IMG/VR virus record: IMGVR_UViG_3300021076_000379
Span: 1 to 40,969 of that record
Reading direction: 5' to 3' (one strand)
DNA from: a virus
Length of the DNA stretch: 40,969 nucleotides
Below, in pieces: positions 21,896-30,852 of this stretch. The notes beneath the pieces were generated by a model, which saw nothing but the letters and a program-made list of their open reading frames with translations, was not told the DNA's origin and did no database searches. How positions within the stretch are numbered: position 1 is the first letter of the stretch; each line of letters starts with the position of its first letter. Both the position numbers and the translations under genes were made by a program.

Positions 21896-21989
21896 GTTTT
21901 CTCCTAGAAGGTATAATTAAAAATTTAATTTAACATGGGATTTTAGTCCATGCATTTGAACCGTACGAGGAAATCGAACAGTTGGCAGG

Positions 21990-22442
21990 ATTAAAAGAAA
22001 GTTTCGGGATTACACACAAGCCACGAAATATGATATGTTTTTCAACATCTTTACACACAAGGATATATCATGGCTTTTATAGAACAGAAAAATGCAAGAA
22101 TATTTTGGAAATGTTTTGAACGTACTTCTATTGTTGAAGATGTCAGAGTGGAATCTATAGATTTTAATGAAGGAGATCAAGAATCGCCTCATTACAAATT
22201 ATGGATGACAGCGGGAAATTGTTATTCAAATTGGAATTCATTATATGAAGCCGAAATAATGCAAGAAATTTTTAGGATAATGATAGACTACGAATTTTCA
22301 AAGGATATGAAGAAAAAATTTATCTTAGAGCTTGGTAAGATAAAACCTTTAATTCACGTGCGAGGGCTAGCGAGATATTATATAGAGAATGATCTGATTC
22401 AAGAAGAGTTCGATGAAAAGTATTATTAAAAGAAAGTTTCGG
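21990..22442 (+). repeat. Two identical 18-bp boxes, one before each plus-strand gene
   Basis: ATTAAAAGAAAGTTTCGG occurs at 21990-22007 and again at 22425-22442. Each copy lies 53 to 63 nt upstream of a plus-strand start codon (22070 and 22496) and each is followed by a TATGAT (22029 and 22468). The spacing between box and TATGAT differs (21 and 25 bases), so the box is better read as an activator or operator site than a -35 element. Confidence 0.55.
22070..22429 (+). CDS. Hypothetical 119-residue plus-strand island protein
   Basis: MAFIEQKNARIFWKCFERTS.. A polar alpha/beta protein with Trp residues, no known motif. AAGGAT precedes the ATG. It lies on the plus strand between minus-strand ejection and fibre genes, with its own upstream box. 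Such 'morons' are often expressed from their own promoter and act on the host or on competing phages; that is inference from position. Confidence 0.65.
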   Translation: MAFIEQKNARIFWKCFERTSIVEDVRVESIDFNEGDQESPHYKLWMTAGNCYSNWNSLYEAEIMQEIFRIMIDYEFSKDMKKKFILELGKIKPLIHVRGLARYYIENDLIQEEFDEKYY

Positions 22443-22495
22443 ACTGGTGGAATGTTAACGTTAATGTTATGATAGTGGAAACTTGGAGGTATAAA

Positions 22496-22666
22496 ATGAA
22501 AATAGATATGTGGGATGTTCTTCTAACTGCCGGAGCCTGGTATTGTGGGGTGAAGTTAGCAGACAATTTATTAGAAAAGAAAGAAAAGCAATTCGATGAA
22601 TACGTGGAGAATAAAAAATTACGTATTGAGATCGAAGAACTTAAGAAGAAGATGCAGAACGCTTAG
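22496..22666 (+). CDS. Small membrane-associated coiled-coil protein
   Basis: An ideal GGAGGT precedes the ATG at 22496. The 56-residue protein has a short hydrophobic start (MWDVLLTAGAWYCGVKLA), then a charged helix (LLEKKEKQFDEYVENKKL). It overlaps the convergent 41-residue gene by 26 nt at its 3' end. Second gene of the plus-strand island with its own 18-bp box. Confidence 0.65.
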   Translation: MKIDMWDVLLTAGAWYCGVKLADNLLEKKEKQFDEYVENKKLRIEIEELKKKMQNA

Positions 22667-22766
22667 GTTTCTTTTTCTTCTTTTTCTTGAGTTTGGATAT
22701 TTCTGCCTTGATGTATGAAAGGTCTTTTAGCATTTTTATTTCTTTGTCTGATAATTGATCTTTCAT
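22641..22766 (-). CDS. 41-residue Lys-rich peptide
   Basis: The ATG overlaps the stop of the 434-residue gene (ATGA). The peptide MKDQLSDKEIKMLKDLSYIK is followed by a long basic run (KLKKKKKKKPKRS). It could bind nucleic acid or be an unstructured virion peptide. Its 3' end overlaps the opposing gene. Confidence 0.5.
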   Translation of the reverse strand: MKDQLSDKEIKMLKDLSYIKAEISKLKKKKKKKPKRSASSS

Positions 22767-24067
22767 ACTTTTTTAGGCCTTTTTCTTTTTTGCCTTAATT
22801 TTTCCCAAAAATCATATCCCAATTCATATGTATCGTAGTTAGGATTTTTCTCTTCACCTTTACCTGACTTCTTCCATCTAGAATCTTTCTTAATGAATTG
22901 ATCAACTGCTGCGCCAAGAGATTCTTCATCAGCTGGTGACCATGAACCAAATTCATTTTGACCTGTACTAACTGGAATGGCGGCCTTCGATCTTATTTTT
23001 TCTACGATATCATCTGGGAAATTTCTATATTTCGTAACTTGACCTTCAAAATGCCATTGAACCCAAAGGTTTTTATGTTCGGGATCATAGAACCACAGCG
23101 CAATAGGAGCTGATCGATCTTTCTCATGAATCTGTAAATAATCAGCAACCGATTTTCTTGCCTCTGGACTTCCAGGTTCTACTTCTGATAGAGGAAGCTT
23201 TTGTAATTTTCCTCCAACGTCAACGTATGCATGATCACCTTTTGTTTCTTTGATCTCTCCTGCTCCATGTGGAGTGACAACGATTGATCCTTTTTCTTCG
23301 GGAGAATATCTAGATTTTATTTGTTGAATGACATCCTTGAATGAAGATTTGTTCTCCGATTCATGTGCCCTAACTGCATTACCGAACAATGTGGACTTCT
23401 GTAAATTATCATAAATCTCGTCAGGAGTTTTACCAGATTTCAACGATTTTTCTACGAATTTTGCTATATGAGGGAAGTGCTTATGTGTAGTGGATGTATA
23501 ATAATCGATAGGATTGGCTAAATCATGAGCAGATTGAGTACCTCCAGGAGTTTGATTGAATGCTTGAGCGAAATTTTGCGCTGGGGTTCCTGGAGGATTT
23601 TGTGGGTTTGCAGGTGAACCCGCAGGATTTATTTGTCCAGCTGGAGGAATTCCAGGCCCTGGGCTTGGACCTCCTCCACCTCCTCCCGGAGGAATATTAG
23701 GCGTATTCACTCCACCTTGAGCACCTAATGCTCCCTGAGCCGCCGCAGAGGCGCCACGCCCCATCAATCCAGCTATTCCAGCCCCAGCAAGTGCGCCTAT
23801 GCCAGCCGTTTTAGCAACCGTTTTGTAGGCATCAGTCTTTTGTTTCTTATAGTTTCTTTCCGTTTTTTCATATTCGGTTAGATAATCATCATCCTGGGAT
23901 TGATCATTTTTTCTGTTAAGTTGTCTTAAAATAGTATGTGGAAGAAATCCAGACTTCTTAGCTAAATTTATAGCCGGAGCGGCTTTTGGGAATTGCCTAG
24001 ACAGGTAATTCAATATGGTTGATGCCGTGAAACCATTTCGAATTGCATTTATAATTGGAGAAGTCAC
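22763..24067 (-). CDS. Probable ejection (internal virion) protein
   Basis: A 434-residue protein in parts: a helical N-terminus (STILNYLSRQFPKAAPAINL), a small-residue hydrophobic helix (GIGALAGAGIAGLMG, about residues 92-106), a long Gly/Pro/Ala-rich linker, and a C-terminal globular region with WFYDPEHKNLWVQWHFEG and YLQIHEKDRSA. A Gly-rich hydrophobic helix and flexible linker are typical of injected proteins that cross the envelope. It lies with two other candidate ejection proteins. I place the family by layout only. Confidence 0.55.
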   Translation of the reverse strand: MTSPIINAIRNGFTASTILNYLSRQFPKAAPAINLAKKSGFLPHTILRQLNRKNDQSQDDDYLTEYEKTERNYKKQKTDAYKTVAKTAGIGALAGAGIAGLMGRGASAAAQGALGAQGGVNTPNIPPGGGGGGPSPGPGIPPAGQINPAGSPANPQNPPGTPAQNFAQAFNQTPGGTQSAHDLANPIDYYTSTTHKHFPHIAKFVEKSLKSGKTPDEIYDNLQKSTLFGNAVRAHESENKSSFKDVIQQIKSRYSPEEKGSIVVTPHGAGEIKETKGDHAYVDVGGKLQKLPLSEVEPGSPEARKSVADYLQIHEKDRSAPIALWFYDPEHKNLWVQWHFEGQVTKYRNFPDDIVEKIRSKAAIPVSTGQNEFGSWSPADEESLGAAVDQFIKKDSRWKKSGKGEEKNPNYDTYELGYDFWEKLRQKRKRPKKV

Positions 24068-25224
24068 TATCTACCTATGAGATTAAATTTATATAGGATT
24101 TTCTCTAAATTATTCAAAGGGGGTTGAGTCAAATGATTCCATTGTGCTTCTTGATCTTCATTTAATTGGATTTGTCCTTCTGACATTAGATTCTCCAAAG
24201 CATCCTGAAATGATCTCCAGTCGACACCCTTCTCCTCATACGCTCTTCTCAATAATAAAGGGTTTACTGATGGTTCACGTTCAAATGCATTTTTTAGATT
24301 TTCCTGGAATATTTGTTGTTCTTTTTCTGGGAGTTGTCTGCGTTCAGTGAATGGATGTTCCACTCGTTTTTTTATATAGGTTCCCAGTGTTTTAAAATTA
24401 GGTAATTCAGCTAGAGCTCGCTTAGAACCTTCTCCCAACTCTGTAATAAATGATTCTACTTCTTCAGGAGAATATCCCCTTCTGCTGTACAGTTCTCGTG
24501 CTTTTTGATATTGACCTTCCTCTAATAAAGGTTTGGCGAGGAGGCGCATGGAATTTCTATTTTTTTCAGCATCGCGTCCATTCCCTAAATACATTTCTTT
24601 GAAATTTTTCCCTATTCTTTTAGGGGGAATACTGTTTTCAATACGGGAAATAGTATTTTTATATTTGCTTGCTTCCTTAGCAGCCAATCTACGTATATCC
24701 GATTCTCCTAATCCTTCGTAAGCCTGATTTTCTAATTTTTTTCTAATTATGGCCGTATCTTCACCAGAAGGATTTTTCATCACTTTTTCTAGTTCTACTT
24801 GTCCGATGTCTGCATAACTGTTTTTAAGATTTCTTTGTTGAAGGATATCTTGATTTTTTTCACGTACGTGGTTTCTTCCTTCTTCAATCGTTGTAGGCAG
24901 ACCACGATTATTTCTCTCTGTTGCCCATTGAGCCGCTTTTTGATCTAATTGTTCTACAGGAGTAATTTGTGGTTCTCGTGAGACATTTGCAAAAGGCTGA
25001 TCTTGTGAGGTAATTACATTTGGTTGATTGCCATAACCGGCGGCATTGATTCCAGCTTCTGCCTGTTTAAGTTGTAATCCCTGCTTCAATTGATAGCGTT
25101 GTTTTTCTAAGGCCATCTGCTGAGCAAAATTGGTTGACTGATCCAGTCCCTTTTCCATACCGCGACTTAGACTCTCTGCGAACCGTTCGCCAAATCCTGG
25201 AACTTTCGGTAAAACCTGTACCAT
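24067..25224 (-). CDS. Probable ejection protein, helical
   Basis: A 385-residue, strongly helical, Gln- and Lys-rich protein (FAQQMALEKQRYQLKQGL, AEAGINAAGYGNQP). It has no hydrophobic segment. The stop and next start share a base. Injected proteins of P22-like phages are long, helical and Gln/Ala-rich, so I infer an internal virion role together with 22763 and 25233. No specific family recognised. Confidence 0.55.
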   Translation of the reverse strand: MVQVLPKVPGFGERFAESLSRGMEKGLDQSTNFAQQMALEKQRYQLKQGLQLKQAEAGINAAGYGNQPNVITSQDQPFANVSREPQITPVEQLDQKAAQWATERNNRGLPTTIEEGRNHVREKNQDILQQRNLKNSYADIGQVELEKVMKNPSGEDTAIIRKKLENQAYEGLGESDIRRLAAKEASKYKNTISRIENSIPPKRIGKNFKEMYLGNGRDAEKNRNSMRLLAKPLLEEGQYQKARELYSRRGYSPEEVESFITELGEGSKRALAELPNFKTLGTYIKKRVEHPFTERRQLPEKEQQIFQENLKNAFEREPSVNPLLLRRAYEEKGVDWRSFQDALENLMSEGQIQLNEDQEAQWNHLTQPPLNNLEKILYKFNLIGR

Positions 25225-25232
25225 AATATCTC

Positions 25233-25784
25233 CTATAACATTGCTAGCATGGCAGCGTTGCCAGCTTGTTGGGTTCCAAATTGCGCGGCGTTACTGGCGA
25301 GGCCTTCGAGGAGTTTTTGCCAGAAGGGGGTCTGTTTTTGGGTCAATTGATTTTCGAAAGGACGCTGCTGTAAAAGTTGATTACTCATGCTTGACAAGTC
25401 CATGATGGCTTGCCGTTGAAGATTTAGGCGATTGCTTTGCAACTGACCAGCGAAATCTGAAGCGGCTGCATTGGCAGTGTTTTGAAATCCGGACGAATTT
25501 CGGTTCCCGAACGATCCCATTCCGCTGAATCTCGATGCCAAACCGCCTTGGAGAGCCGAAAATTGCTTCAAAGCAGGTCTTTCAAGAGCCTCAAATTGAG
25601 ATTGGGCTCCTCCTGCAAGTTTACTAAGATAACTATCAGGGCCTACTTGGCCGAATAGTTGAGAGAATAATTGTTGTTGTTGGGGGGAGAAATTTTGCAG
25701 TTGACTTAATTGATATCCCTTTGCAACTTTATTTCCGCTTCGACCTGATGTCCCATAGGGTGTTGAGCCGATCATTGACGACAT
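25233..25784 (-). CDS. Probable tail-tube or ejection protein
   Basis: A 183-residue protein rich in Gln, Ser and Gly: FSPQQQQLFSQLFGQVGPDS, GGLASRFSGMGSFGNRNSSG and a C-terminus SNAAQFGTQQAGNAAMLAML. Similar small proteins ('LTPEQQQLF...') precede ejection genes in many podoviruses. First of three consecutive minus-strand genes. Confidence 0.6.
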   Translation of the reverse strand: MSSMIGSTPYGTSGRSGNKVAKGYQLSQLQNFSPQQQQLFSQLFGQVGPDSYLSKLAGGAQSQFEALERPALKQFSALQGGLASRFSGMGSFGNRNSSGFQNTANAAASDFAGQLQSNRLNLQRQAIMDLSSMSNQLLQQRPFENQLTQKQTPFWQKLLEGLASNAAQFGTQQAGNAAMLAML

Positions 25785-25849
25785 ATTTACCTCGTTTTGG
25801 TTGAGTGTAGCATGTAAAGAATTTTCTATATATGTCAGATTTGTATAAA

Positions 25850-26062
25850 CTACTTAACTTTTTTATCGGAAGTTCCTTTTCCGCTTATGATGAATTCCAA
25901 TACCTTTTCTTCTATCAAAAGAATTTTTCTTCCAAGACGACGTGTGCACTCTTCTCTAAACGTCTTATTTGAAAATAATAAATGACGTAGACCACCTTCA
26001 GAAGTGAAAGGGTGTTTTTTCCAGAATTGAGATACTGTCAGTAAAGTTACATCGTTTTGCAT
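25850..26062 (-). CDS. Small HTH DNA-binding protein (excisionase-like)
   Basis: A 70-residue protein: LLTVSQFWKKHPFTSEGGLR, HLLFSNKTFREECTRRLGRK, then ILLIEEKVLEFI. The order 'SQF...HPF..EG.LR......N.......R.GR.ILI....F..WI' is a small DNA-binding family common in phages and plasmids. AAGGAT precedes the ATG. It is divergent to the HTH gene at 26266 across 200 nt. Confidence 0.65.
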   Translation of the reverse strand: MQNDVTLLTVSQFWKKHPFTSEGGLRHLLFSNKTFREECTRRLGRKILLIEEKVLEFIISGKGTSDKKVK

Positions 26063-26265
26063 TGTGATCCTTTTTTTTAAAAATTGTTGTACAAAGTTCT
26101 AGTTTATAAATTAAGACATATTTTTGGTATGCATTTTTTTGTCTATGTAGTTGTTTCATACAAAAATTTATCCCAAAACAACGACACTCCCATTTTCAGG
26201 CAAAAACTGACGTAAATTGTGTAATCACTTCCTCTAAATCCATGGCGTGGTATATCATGGTATGT

Positions 26266-26574
26266 ATGGATAAACAAACCTATTACATGACCGCTGCCGA
26301 AGTCGCAGAAGAATGCAAAACAGACACTCGCAACATTTGCCGTTGGGCACGTGATCACTGCTTCGAGCATATCATGATTCCGCATCCAAATGTTCTTGGG
26401 TCTAAGATGATGGCTTTCGATGAGAAGACTGCGAAGCGAATCATTTCAATACGAACATCTACCACAAAGAAAAAGCCTATCAAGGATAGAGTTGGGATGA
26501 CGGATGCTCAATATATGCGGCTTGGGAAGAAAATATTCATGCTAATGAAAGAGGAATTTAAAAATGGGACATAG
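26266..26574 (+). CDS. HTH protein of the second plus-strand island
   Basis: MDKQTYYMTAAEVAEECKTD.. with a winged-helix motif TDTRNICRWARDHCFEHIMI. The frame opens at 26242, but the ATG at 26266 better fits the domain. An inverted repeat CCATG..CATGG (26240-26260) overlaps the possible starts and may be its operator. It precedes the recombinase-like gene by 3 nt and likely regulates that pair. Confidence 0.6.
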   Translation: MDKQTYYMTAAEVAEECKTDTRNICRWARDHCFEHIMIPHPNVLGSKMMAFDEKTAKRIISIRTSTTKKKPIKDRVGMTDAQYMRLGKKIFMLMKEEFKNGT

Positions 26575-26577
26575 GCT

Positions 26578-27012
26578 GTGTATTTTGAAAAGAAAATAAG
26601 CGAAGATGTTTTCCAAAAATTAATTTTGGTTATGACATTGAGAGATGCAATAATAAGTAAAATATCATACTACTATAACATAAGCTATGCGAAAGTTATA
26701 GAGTTAAAGTTTGGGGAAATTGAAGAGTTAAATTTAAACGAAGAAATAAAAAATGAAATATTAGAATATGTAAATAATCCAAGAGATCGAAATGTTCGTG
26801 TTGAAATATCGGACGAAGCTCTGATTTTCATAAATTGCAAAGGCGAAAAAGTTGAACGGACTCATCTAATTCAGGCTTTTAATAGAGCTGCAAAAAGACT
26901 AAAATTAAAAGACGTTCGACCATCTTCTCTTTTAGAATTTAAGCCAATGACAACCATTCCACCACAACAACTCCTGAAGAAATGGTTGGAGGACTTCCCC
27001 CTCCAGCCGTGA
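26578..27012 (+). CDS. Degenerate tyrosine-recombinase-like protein
   Basis: A 144-residue protein (GTG start). It follows the layout of a tyrosine recombinase catalytic domain: an opening helix, SYYYNISYAKVIELKFGEIE (where integrases have 'TGLRISELLxLxWxDI'), ALIFINCKGEKV, LIQAFNRAAKRLKLKDVRPS. The Arg of motif I and the HxLR of motif II are absent (RPSSLL instead), and no clear Tyr nucleophile follows. It therefore should not catalyse recombination; a DNA-binding role is possible. It overlaps the convergent tail gene by 74 nt, which makes the last 25 residues suspect. Confidence 0.45.
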   Translation: MYFEKKISEDVFQKLILVMTLRDAIISKISYYYNISYAKVIELKFGEIEELNLNEEIKNEILEYVNNPRDRNVRVEISDEALIFINCKGEKVERTHLIQAFNRAAKRLKLKDVRPSSLLEFKPMTTIPPQQLLKKWLEDFPLQP

Positions 27013-27424
27013 TCACAATGCTGGTGTCAGTGATGACAACTTGCACCTGATTGGTTGCATCCGTTGCATCTACATACGGTAACGGATACCAATGCTCGTT
27101 AGGAGGCGTAGCACCATCCGTAAATGCCCCGTAGACCCTCACAAATGGTCCCAGTTGCGATATCTTTAATCCATGGGGTATAGAGCCTGCTCCGGTGAAA
27201 GTATAGACTTGCCTGAAGCCTTGTTGTCGCTGACTGTTGTTTAGAAACCAGCTTTCTCCGTTCTGTGCTGATCTAGTTGTTGGGAATATTCCGATGGTAC
27301 GAGAATTCACAGATGAAGCAATATCAATATATGAGCGATCCATCTCAACAGTTAACTGATGCAAATCTTCGGGAAAATTACGGCTAGTTCTGAGAAACGC
27401 GACCTGATTTACAACATTACTCAT
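26939..27424 (-). CDS. Conserved virion protein (161 residues)
   Basis: MSNVVNQVAFLRTSRNFPED with DRSYIDIASSVNSRTIGIF and a beta-rich C-terminus FTGAGSIPHGLKISQLGPFV, WYPLPYVDAT. Phage proteins with this 'LRTSRNFPED...IA..VN.R.IGIF' order lie beside tail tube genes. The start overlaps the 941-residue gene's stop (ATGA). Probably a tail or head-tail completion component. Confidence 0.7.
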   Translation of the reverse strand: MSNVVNQVAFLRTSRNFPEDLHQLTVEMDRSYIDIASSVNSRTIGIFPTTRSAQNGESWFLNNSQRQQGFRQVYTFTGAGSIPHGLKISQLGPFVRVYGAFTDGATPPNEHWYPLPYVDATDATNQVQVVITDTSIVITAGGGSPPTISSGVVVVEWLSLA

Positions 27425-30246
27425 GCAAGCACCTGCGACGGATAGACTGTCAGAATAAATGCATGCAATTCCACTTCAGCCGTTTGGTTTGTAAAAGTTG
27501 GGTCTGCCATCTGATTATCTGATATGGTGAAACCAATCTGCACAGTATCTCCAATCAAGCTCGTATTCATACGGTGCCATATCTGGGATTGACTAGCAGA
27601 GGTCGGCATCTGAAGATTTTTTAATTCCGGTCCAGTGAAGAGAATATCCGTGTACACCAGTGAACTATTATCAACGTTATCGTAGGGAACGATAGGACCA
27701 TAGTTATAAGGAGATGAGCCATTCTGGCTAAGATAGATTTGCAATTCAATCTGAGCTCCTCCACTGTTTGTAAATAGATACTGTTGAACCCCTATTCTTG
27801 TCTTCCTAGACATACTCCACGCGGTGGGGAATTGTTTAGTCTGGATTAGGGGAATATAGAATCGGGTTATCAATCCACCACCAATATAAGTTCCTGTAGG
27901 TATAGGATTTTCATTCTCTGGACCAGTTACCCCTATCAGGAATGCGTTAGAATTTGTTACGCTGATTACCTCATAGACATACCCATTGATCGTATTGGTT
28001 GGAGTAGCAATCGAGCCCATGCATCCTGTGATCAAGATGAAATCTCCTGCATTCAAACAGTGATTATAAGCCAGGATTGTGATAGATGTTCCAGAAATTG
28101 TGATCGCCGTAATAGCAAGAGACGTGTCTTCGGCAGTTTGATTATCGCTGCGTCTGAGCACAAATCCTTCTTGATTTCCGCCTATGACGTTCGGTTGATA
28201 TGCGTCATTTTGATTCCATGGAGACTCCCATCCTAACCAGGTAATATCAGTATATTCGGTCCATGCTTTTGATCCCTGTTGTACAAATTGCCCATAAGTT
28301 GTGTAGGTCTCATTGAACATTCCCCAAGACGCTTCTCTATAGTTATATAATAGAGTTTGAGTAGGGTATAAATATTTAGTCGAATCTGACGTCTGAGGGC
28401 GATAGGTGATATAAATCCATTCATTTTGGAAATCTCGCTGCGTGCATATTCTCTGCGAACCATTCTGGACCAAACTGAATTTAAATATATTATCCGGTAC
28501 CGCGAGATCGATCCTTTCACAAGTGGTCTGACCTGTGAGGGTAATTCCATTTTGACCAACTGCTATAACCCCTTGATCCAGATTAACCGTTGAGAAAGTC
28601 GAACTGGTTCCTAATTCAGAATTGATCACGAAGAAATTGAAAGGAATTATGTCGTTCCCTGTATAGATCATACGAACTTGACTGTTTTGGCATCCCAATA
28701 TAAGCACATCTTCATTCGATGACACAGATATGATTGGTTGATCGATTCCAATGACCTGATATCCTCCGAATCCTGCGACATCTCCAAACCATGATGGTGA
28801 AGTCGCCGTCTGATTCTTTGGAACCAACACAGGGGTAAATTGTGTGCTTGAAGCTAGAACATCTCCGGTATATGTGGAAGTATAATATACGGTCCCATTC
28901 TGGCTATAGATAACGGTGTCACGTAGATAAACTTGGCTACTATCAGCAGTAGTATTATCAGTTTGAGCTGTCTGGATGATAGGGCCAAAGAAAACCATTC
29001 TATCCTTGAAAGGATACATCACCTGAGCACCAACCAAATAATATTGAGTTTTAGGTTGGTCATCGATAGAAAGATTACTGAATGAGAGTGGGGGACAAAA
29101 ATTAACCCATCCCAATCCCGTGCTAAGTACAGGCGGAGAGGCCCCATTAGACGGGTTACCATCATACCAACGAATACAATCTTTTGTTGTGTCATAACGA
29201 TTTGTCAAATATTGAAGGATTCCATTGGTGGTATAGGTGTTTGCAGTCAGTGTGCAAGGATTCGGGAAGACAACGGTTACAGTAAATGGACCTGTTCCTG
29301 CTACATTTGTTACATAACCTGTCTGAAAGTTGATCTGTGGGGTTAAAATTTCATCTGTTACTTGATTCACGAATACATAATCACCAATGACTAATTTCGG
29401 GTCAGTCGCCACTGTAAACACAGCAGTAGCGTTACCTCCAGGCATTGTTGTAACTACGATGGTAAATTTTATATACTGCATCCCAATATTTGTAGTGGTG
29501 AATGGTCGTGTAAATCCATTGCTTGCCCAAAGCGCACCTTGATAATTAACGGTATAGAATTGCTGATAATTCATTCCGTTCCATGTCGAGGGTGTAACGG
29601 CGGTCTTAGCAGTATTTGGCGATGCAGGATTTTTATAGAAGCTTACATCAGAACTGGGGAAGGGGGACGTCGTGGAAATGTCATAAGCATAGTTGGTATC
29701 GAACCCAATGTTACCTGGGAAATATGTATTGAAAGCTGTGAGAGATTCCAGCCCCATCACCGGTAACCCAGGATAATAATTAAACATCGCTGAAATATTA
29801 TGGATCGCCTCTATAGGCAATTTTATTTGACCAGAGGCGTAGTTGATGGTCCCCGAGGTGCCGGGACCTGGACTAACAACTAGATTTCCAGCCCCGTCAT
29901 CTTCATATGTTACCGAAGCCGAAGTGTCGACAATGGTGACTGTCATTGGAACTACTGAGGCATACGTGGTTGGATTGACTGCTACTTGTAATCCAAATGC
30001 CGTCAAAATATTTGCATTCCCTGATGCATCTGTTGGAATCGTAGCGTTGGCGGAATAAGATGTAGAAGAAGAGTTGAAATATCTTTGCAGTCGAGTGATT
30101 AATTGAGTTCCTCTCTTTCTCTTGATACGACCTCTCCAATGATAAGAATTTATCAAAGTAGGAAATGCATCATTGTCTATCACGAATGCGGTGCGGTCGC
30201 TTCTAAGACCTTGATTAAACGGACCGACAATGATTTGCTGTGCCAT
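27421..30246 (-). CDS. Large tail protein (tail-tube / stabilisation-like)
   Basis: A 941-residue beta-rich protein, starting MAQQIIVGPFNQGLRSDRT, with WRGRIKRKRGTQLI near the N-terminus. This opening is that of large podovirus tail proteins that sit below the portal (T7 gp12 / P22 gp10 position). Mid-protein CQNSQVRMIYTG and a distal E1-FCCH-like module (YNHCLNAGDFILITG, about residues 705-760) follow. Its length and place after the connector genes fit a tail nozzle or stabilising protein. Exact homology not tested. Confidence 0.7.
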   Translation of the reverse strand: MAQQIIVGPFNQGLRSDRTAFVIDNDAFPTLINSYHWRGRIKRKRGTQLITRLQRYFNSSSTSYSANATIPTDASGNANILTAFGLQVAVNPTTYASVVPMTVTIVDTSASVTYEDDGAGNLVVSPGPGTSGTINYASGQIKLPIEAIHNISAMFNYYPGLPVMGLESLTAFNTYFPGNIGFDTNYAYDISTTSPFPSSDVSFYKNPASPNTAKTAVTPSTWNGMNYQQFYTVNYQGALWASNGFTRPFTTTNIGMQYIKFTIVVTTMPGGNATAVFTVATDPKLVIGDYVFVNQVTDEILTPQINFQTGYVTNVAGTGPFTVTVVFPNPCTLTANTYTTNGILQYLTNRYDTTKDCIRWYDGNPSNGASPPVLSTGLGWVNFCPPLSFSNLSIDDQPKTQYYLVGAQVMYPFKDRMVFFGPIIQTAQTDNTTADSSQVYLRDTVIYSQNGTVYYTSTYTGDVLASSTQFTPVLVPKNQTATSPSWFGDVAGFGGYQVIGIDQPIISVSSNEDVLILGCQNSQVRMIYTGNDIIPFNFFVINSELGTSSTFSTVNLDQGVIAVGQNGITLTGQTTCERIDLAVPDNIFKFSLVQNGSQRICTQRDFQNEWIYITYRPQTSDSTKYLYPTQTLLYNYREASWGMFNETYTTYGQFVQQGSKAWTEYTDITWLGWESPWNQNDAYQPNVIGGNQEGFVLRRSDNQTAEDTSLAITAITISGTSITILAYNHCLNAGDFILITGCMGSIATPTNTINGYVYEVISVTNSNAFLIGVTGPENENPIPTGTYIGGGLITRFYIPLIQTKQFPTAWSMSRKTRIGVQQYLFTNSGGAQIELQIYLSQNGSSPYNYGPIVPYDNVDNSSLVYTDILFTGPELKNLQMPTSASQSQIWHRMNTSLIGDTVQIGFTISDNQMADPTFTNQTAEVELHAFILTVYPSQVLA

Positions 30247-30252
30247 GAAACC

Positions 30253-30852
30253 TCAATTTTGTAGAACCGCGAAGCTGATTTGATAAGTACCAAGTAATCC
30301 AGTGGCAGTAAATGTAATCACTTGGCTGGCTACTTGTGAGACAACTACAGTTGTACGATTAGAGCAGTTCGCACTGAAAATCACAGTTGTATTTGCAGTG
30401 GTGCTACCGGTAGCAATGGTGTTTGGTTGCAAGGTTATAGTAAAAATTGATCCACTTCCATCGGACGTTCCACTTAAAACATTGAATTGTGTACCAAAAG
30501 TTAGAGAACCTGCGCCTGAAAGTGTCGTGAAGGTCCCAAATGCCTTTATGCACGATAGCATGATGGTAGAGGTGGAATTTTTGAATAAAGCTTGTACCGC
30601 CGCATTAACAGGAGCTGGCTCCATTTGGAGAGCCGGATATAATACAGATGCGTTTGCAGTCGGAGTTGTTACTGTTGCTAACTGGGGGAAAGTAACTTGT
30701 TGATGTGTCCCGCCAATTCCACTAGATGGGAGCCCAAAATGATCAACATTTGTCCAGCTCGCTATACTGTTGCAATTTTGTTGCATATCATTAACATCGA
30801 TACTAGGAGAATTGGTAGGGAACGGTCGGTCCCTGGTATAGTCAAATGTCAT
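30253..30852 (-). CDS. Tail protein with conserved N-terminus
   Basis: A 199-residue protein: MTFDYTRDRPFPTNSPSIDV, then NDMQQNCNSI, DHFGLPSSGIGGTHQQVTFP and a Ser/Thr-rich beta C-terminus. The 'RP.P.NSPS.D...M..N.NSI......DH.GF....G.H..V' order is common in fibre and tail proteins of aquatic phages. It begins inside the upstream stop (TAATG). Likely a tail fibre or tailspike base. Confidence 0.65.
   Translation of the reverse strand: MTFDYTRDRPFPTNSPSIDVNDMQQNCNSIASWTNVDHFGLPSSGIGGTHQQVTFPQLATVTTPTANASVLYPALQMEPAPVNAAVQALFKNSTSTIMLSCIKAFGTFTTLSGAGSLTFGTQFNVLSGTSDGSGSIFTITLQPNTIATGSTTANTTVIFSANCSNRTTVVVSQVASQVITFTATGLLGTYQISFAVLQN

Noticed and set aside
28233-28559. 108-codon minus-strand frame within the 941-residue tail protein
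   Set aside because: Out-of-frame shadow in the same strand; lacks a ribosome site, and unlike the HNH case shows no domain.
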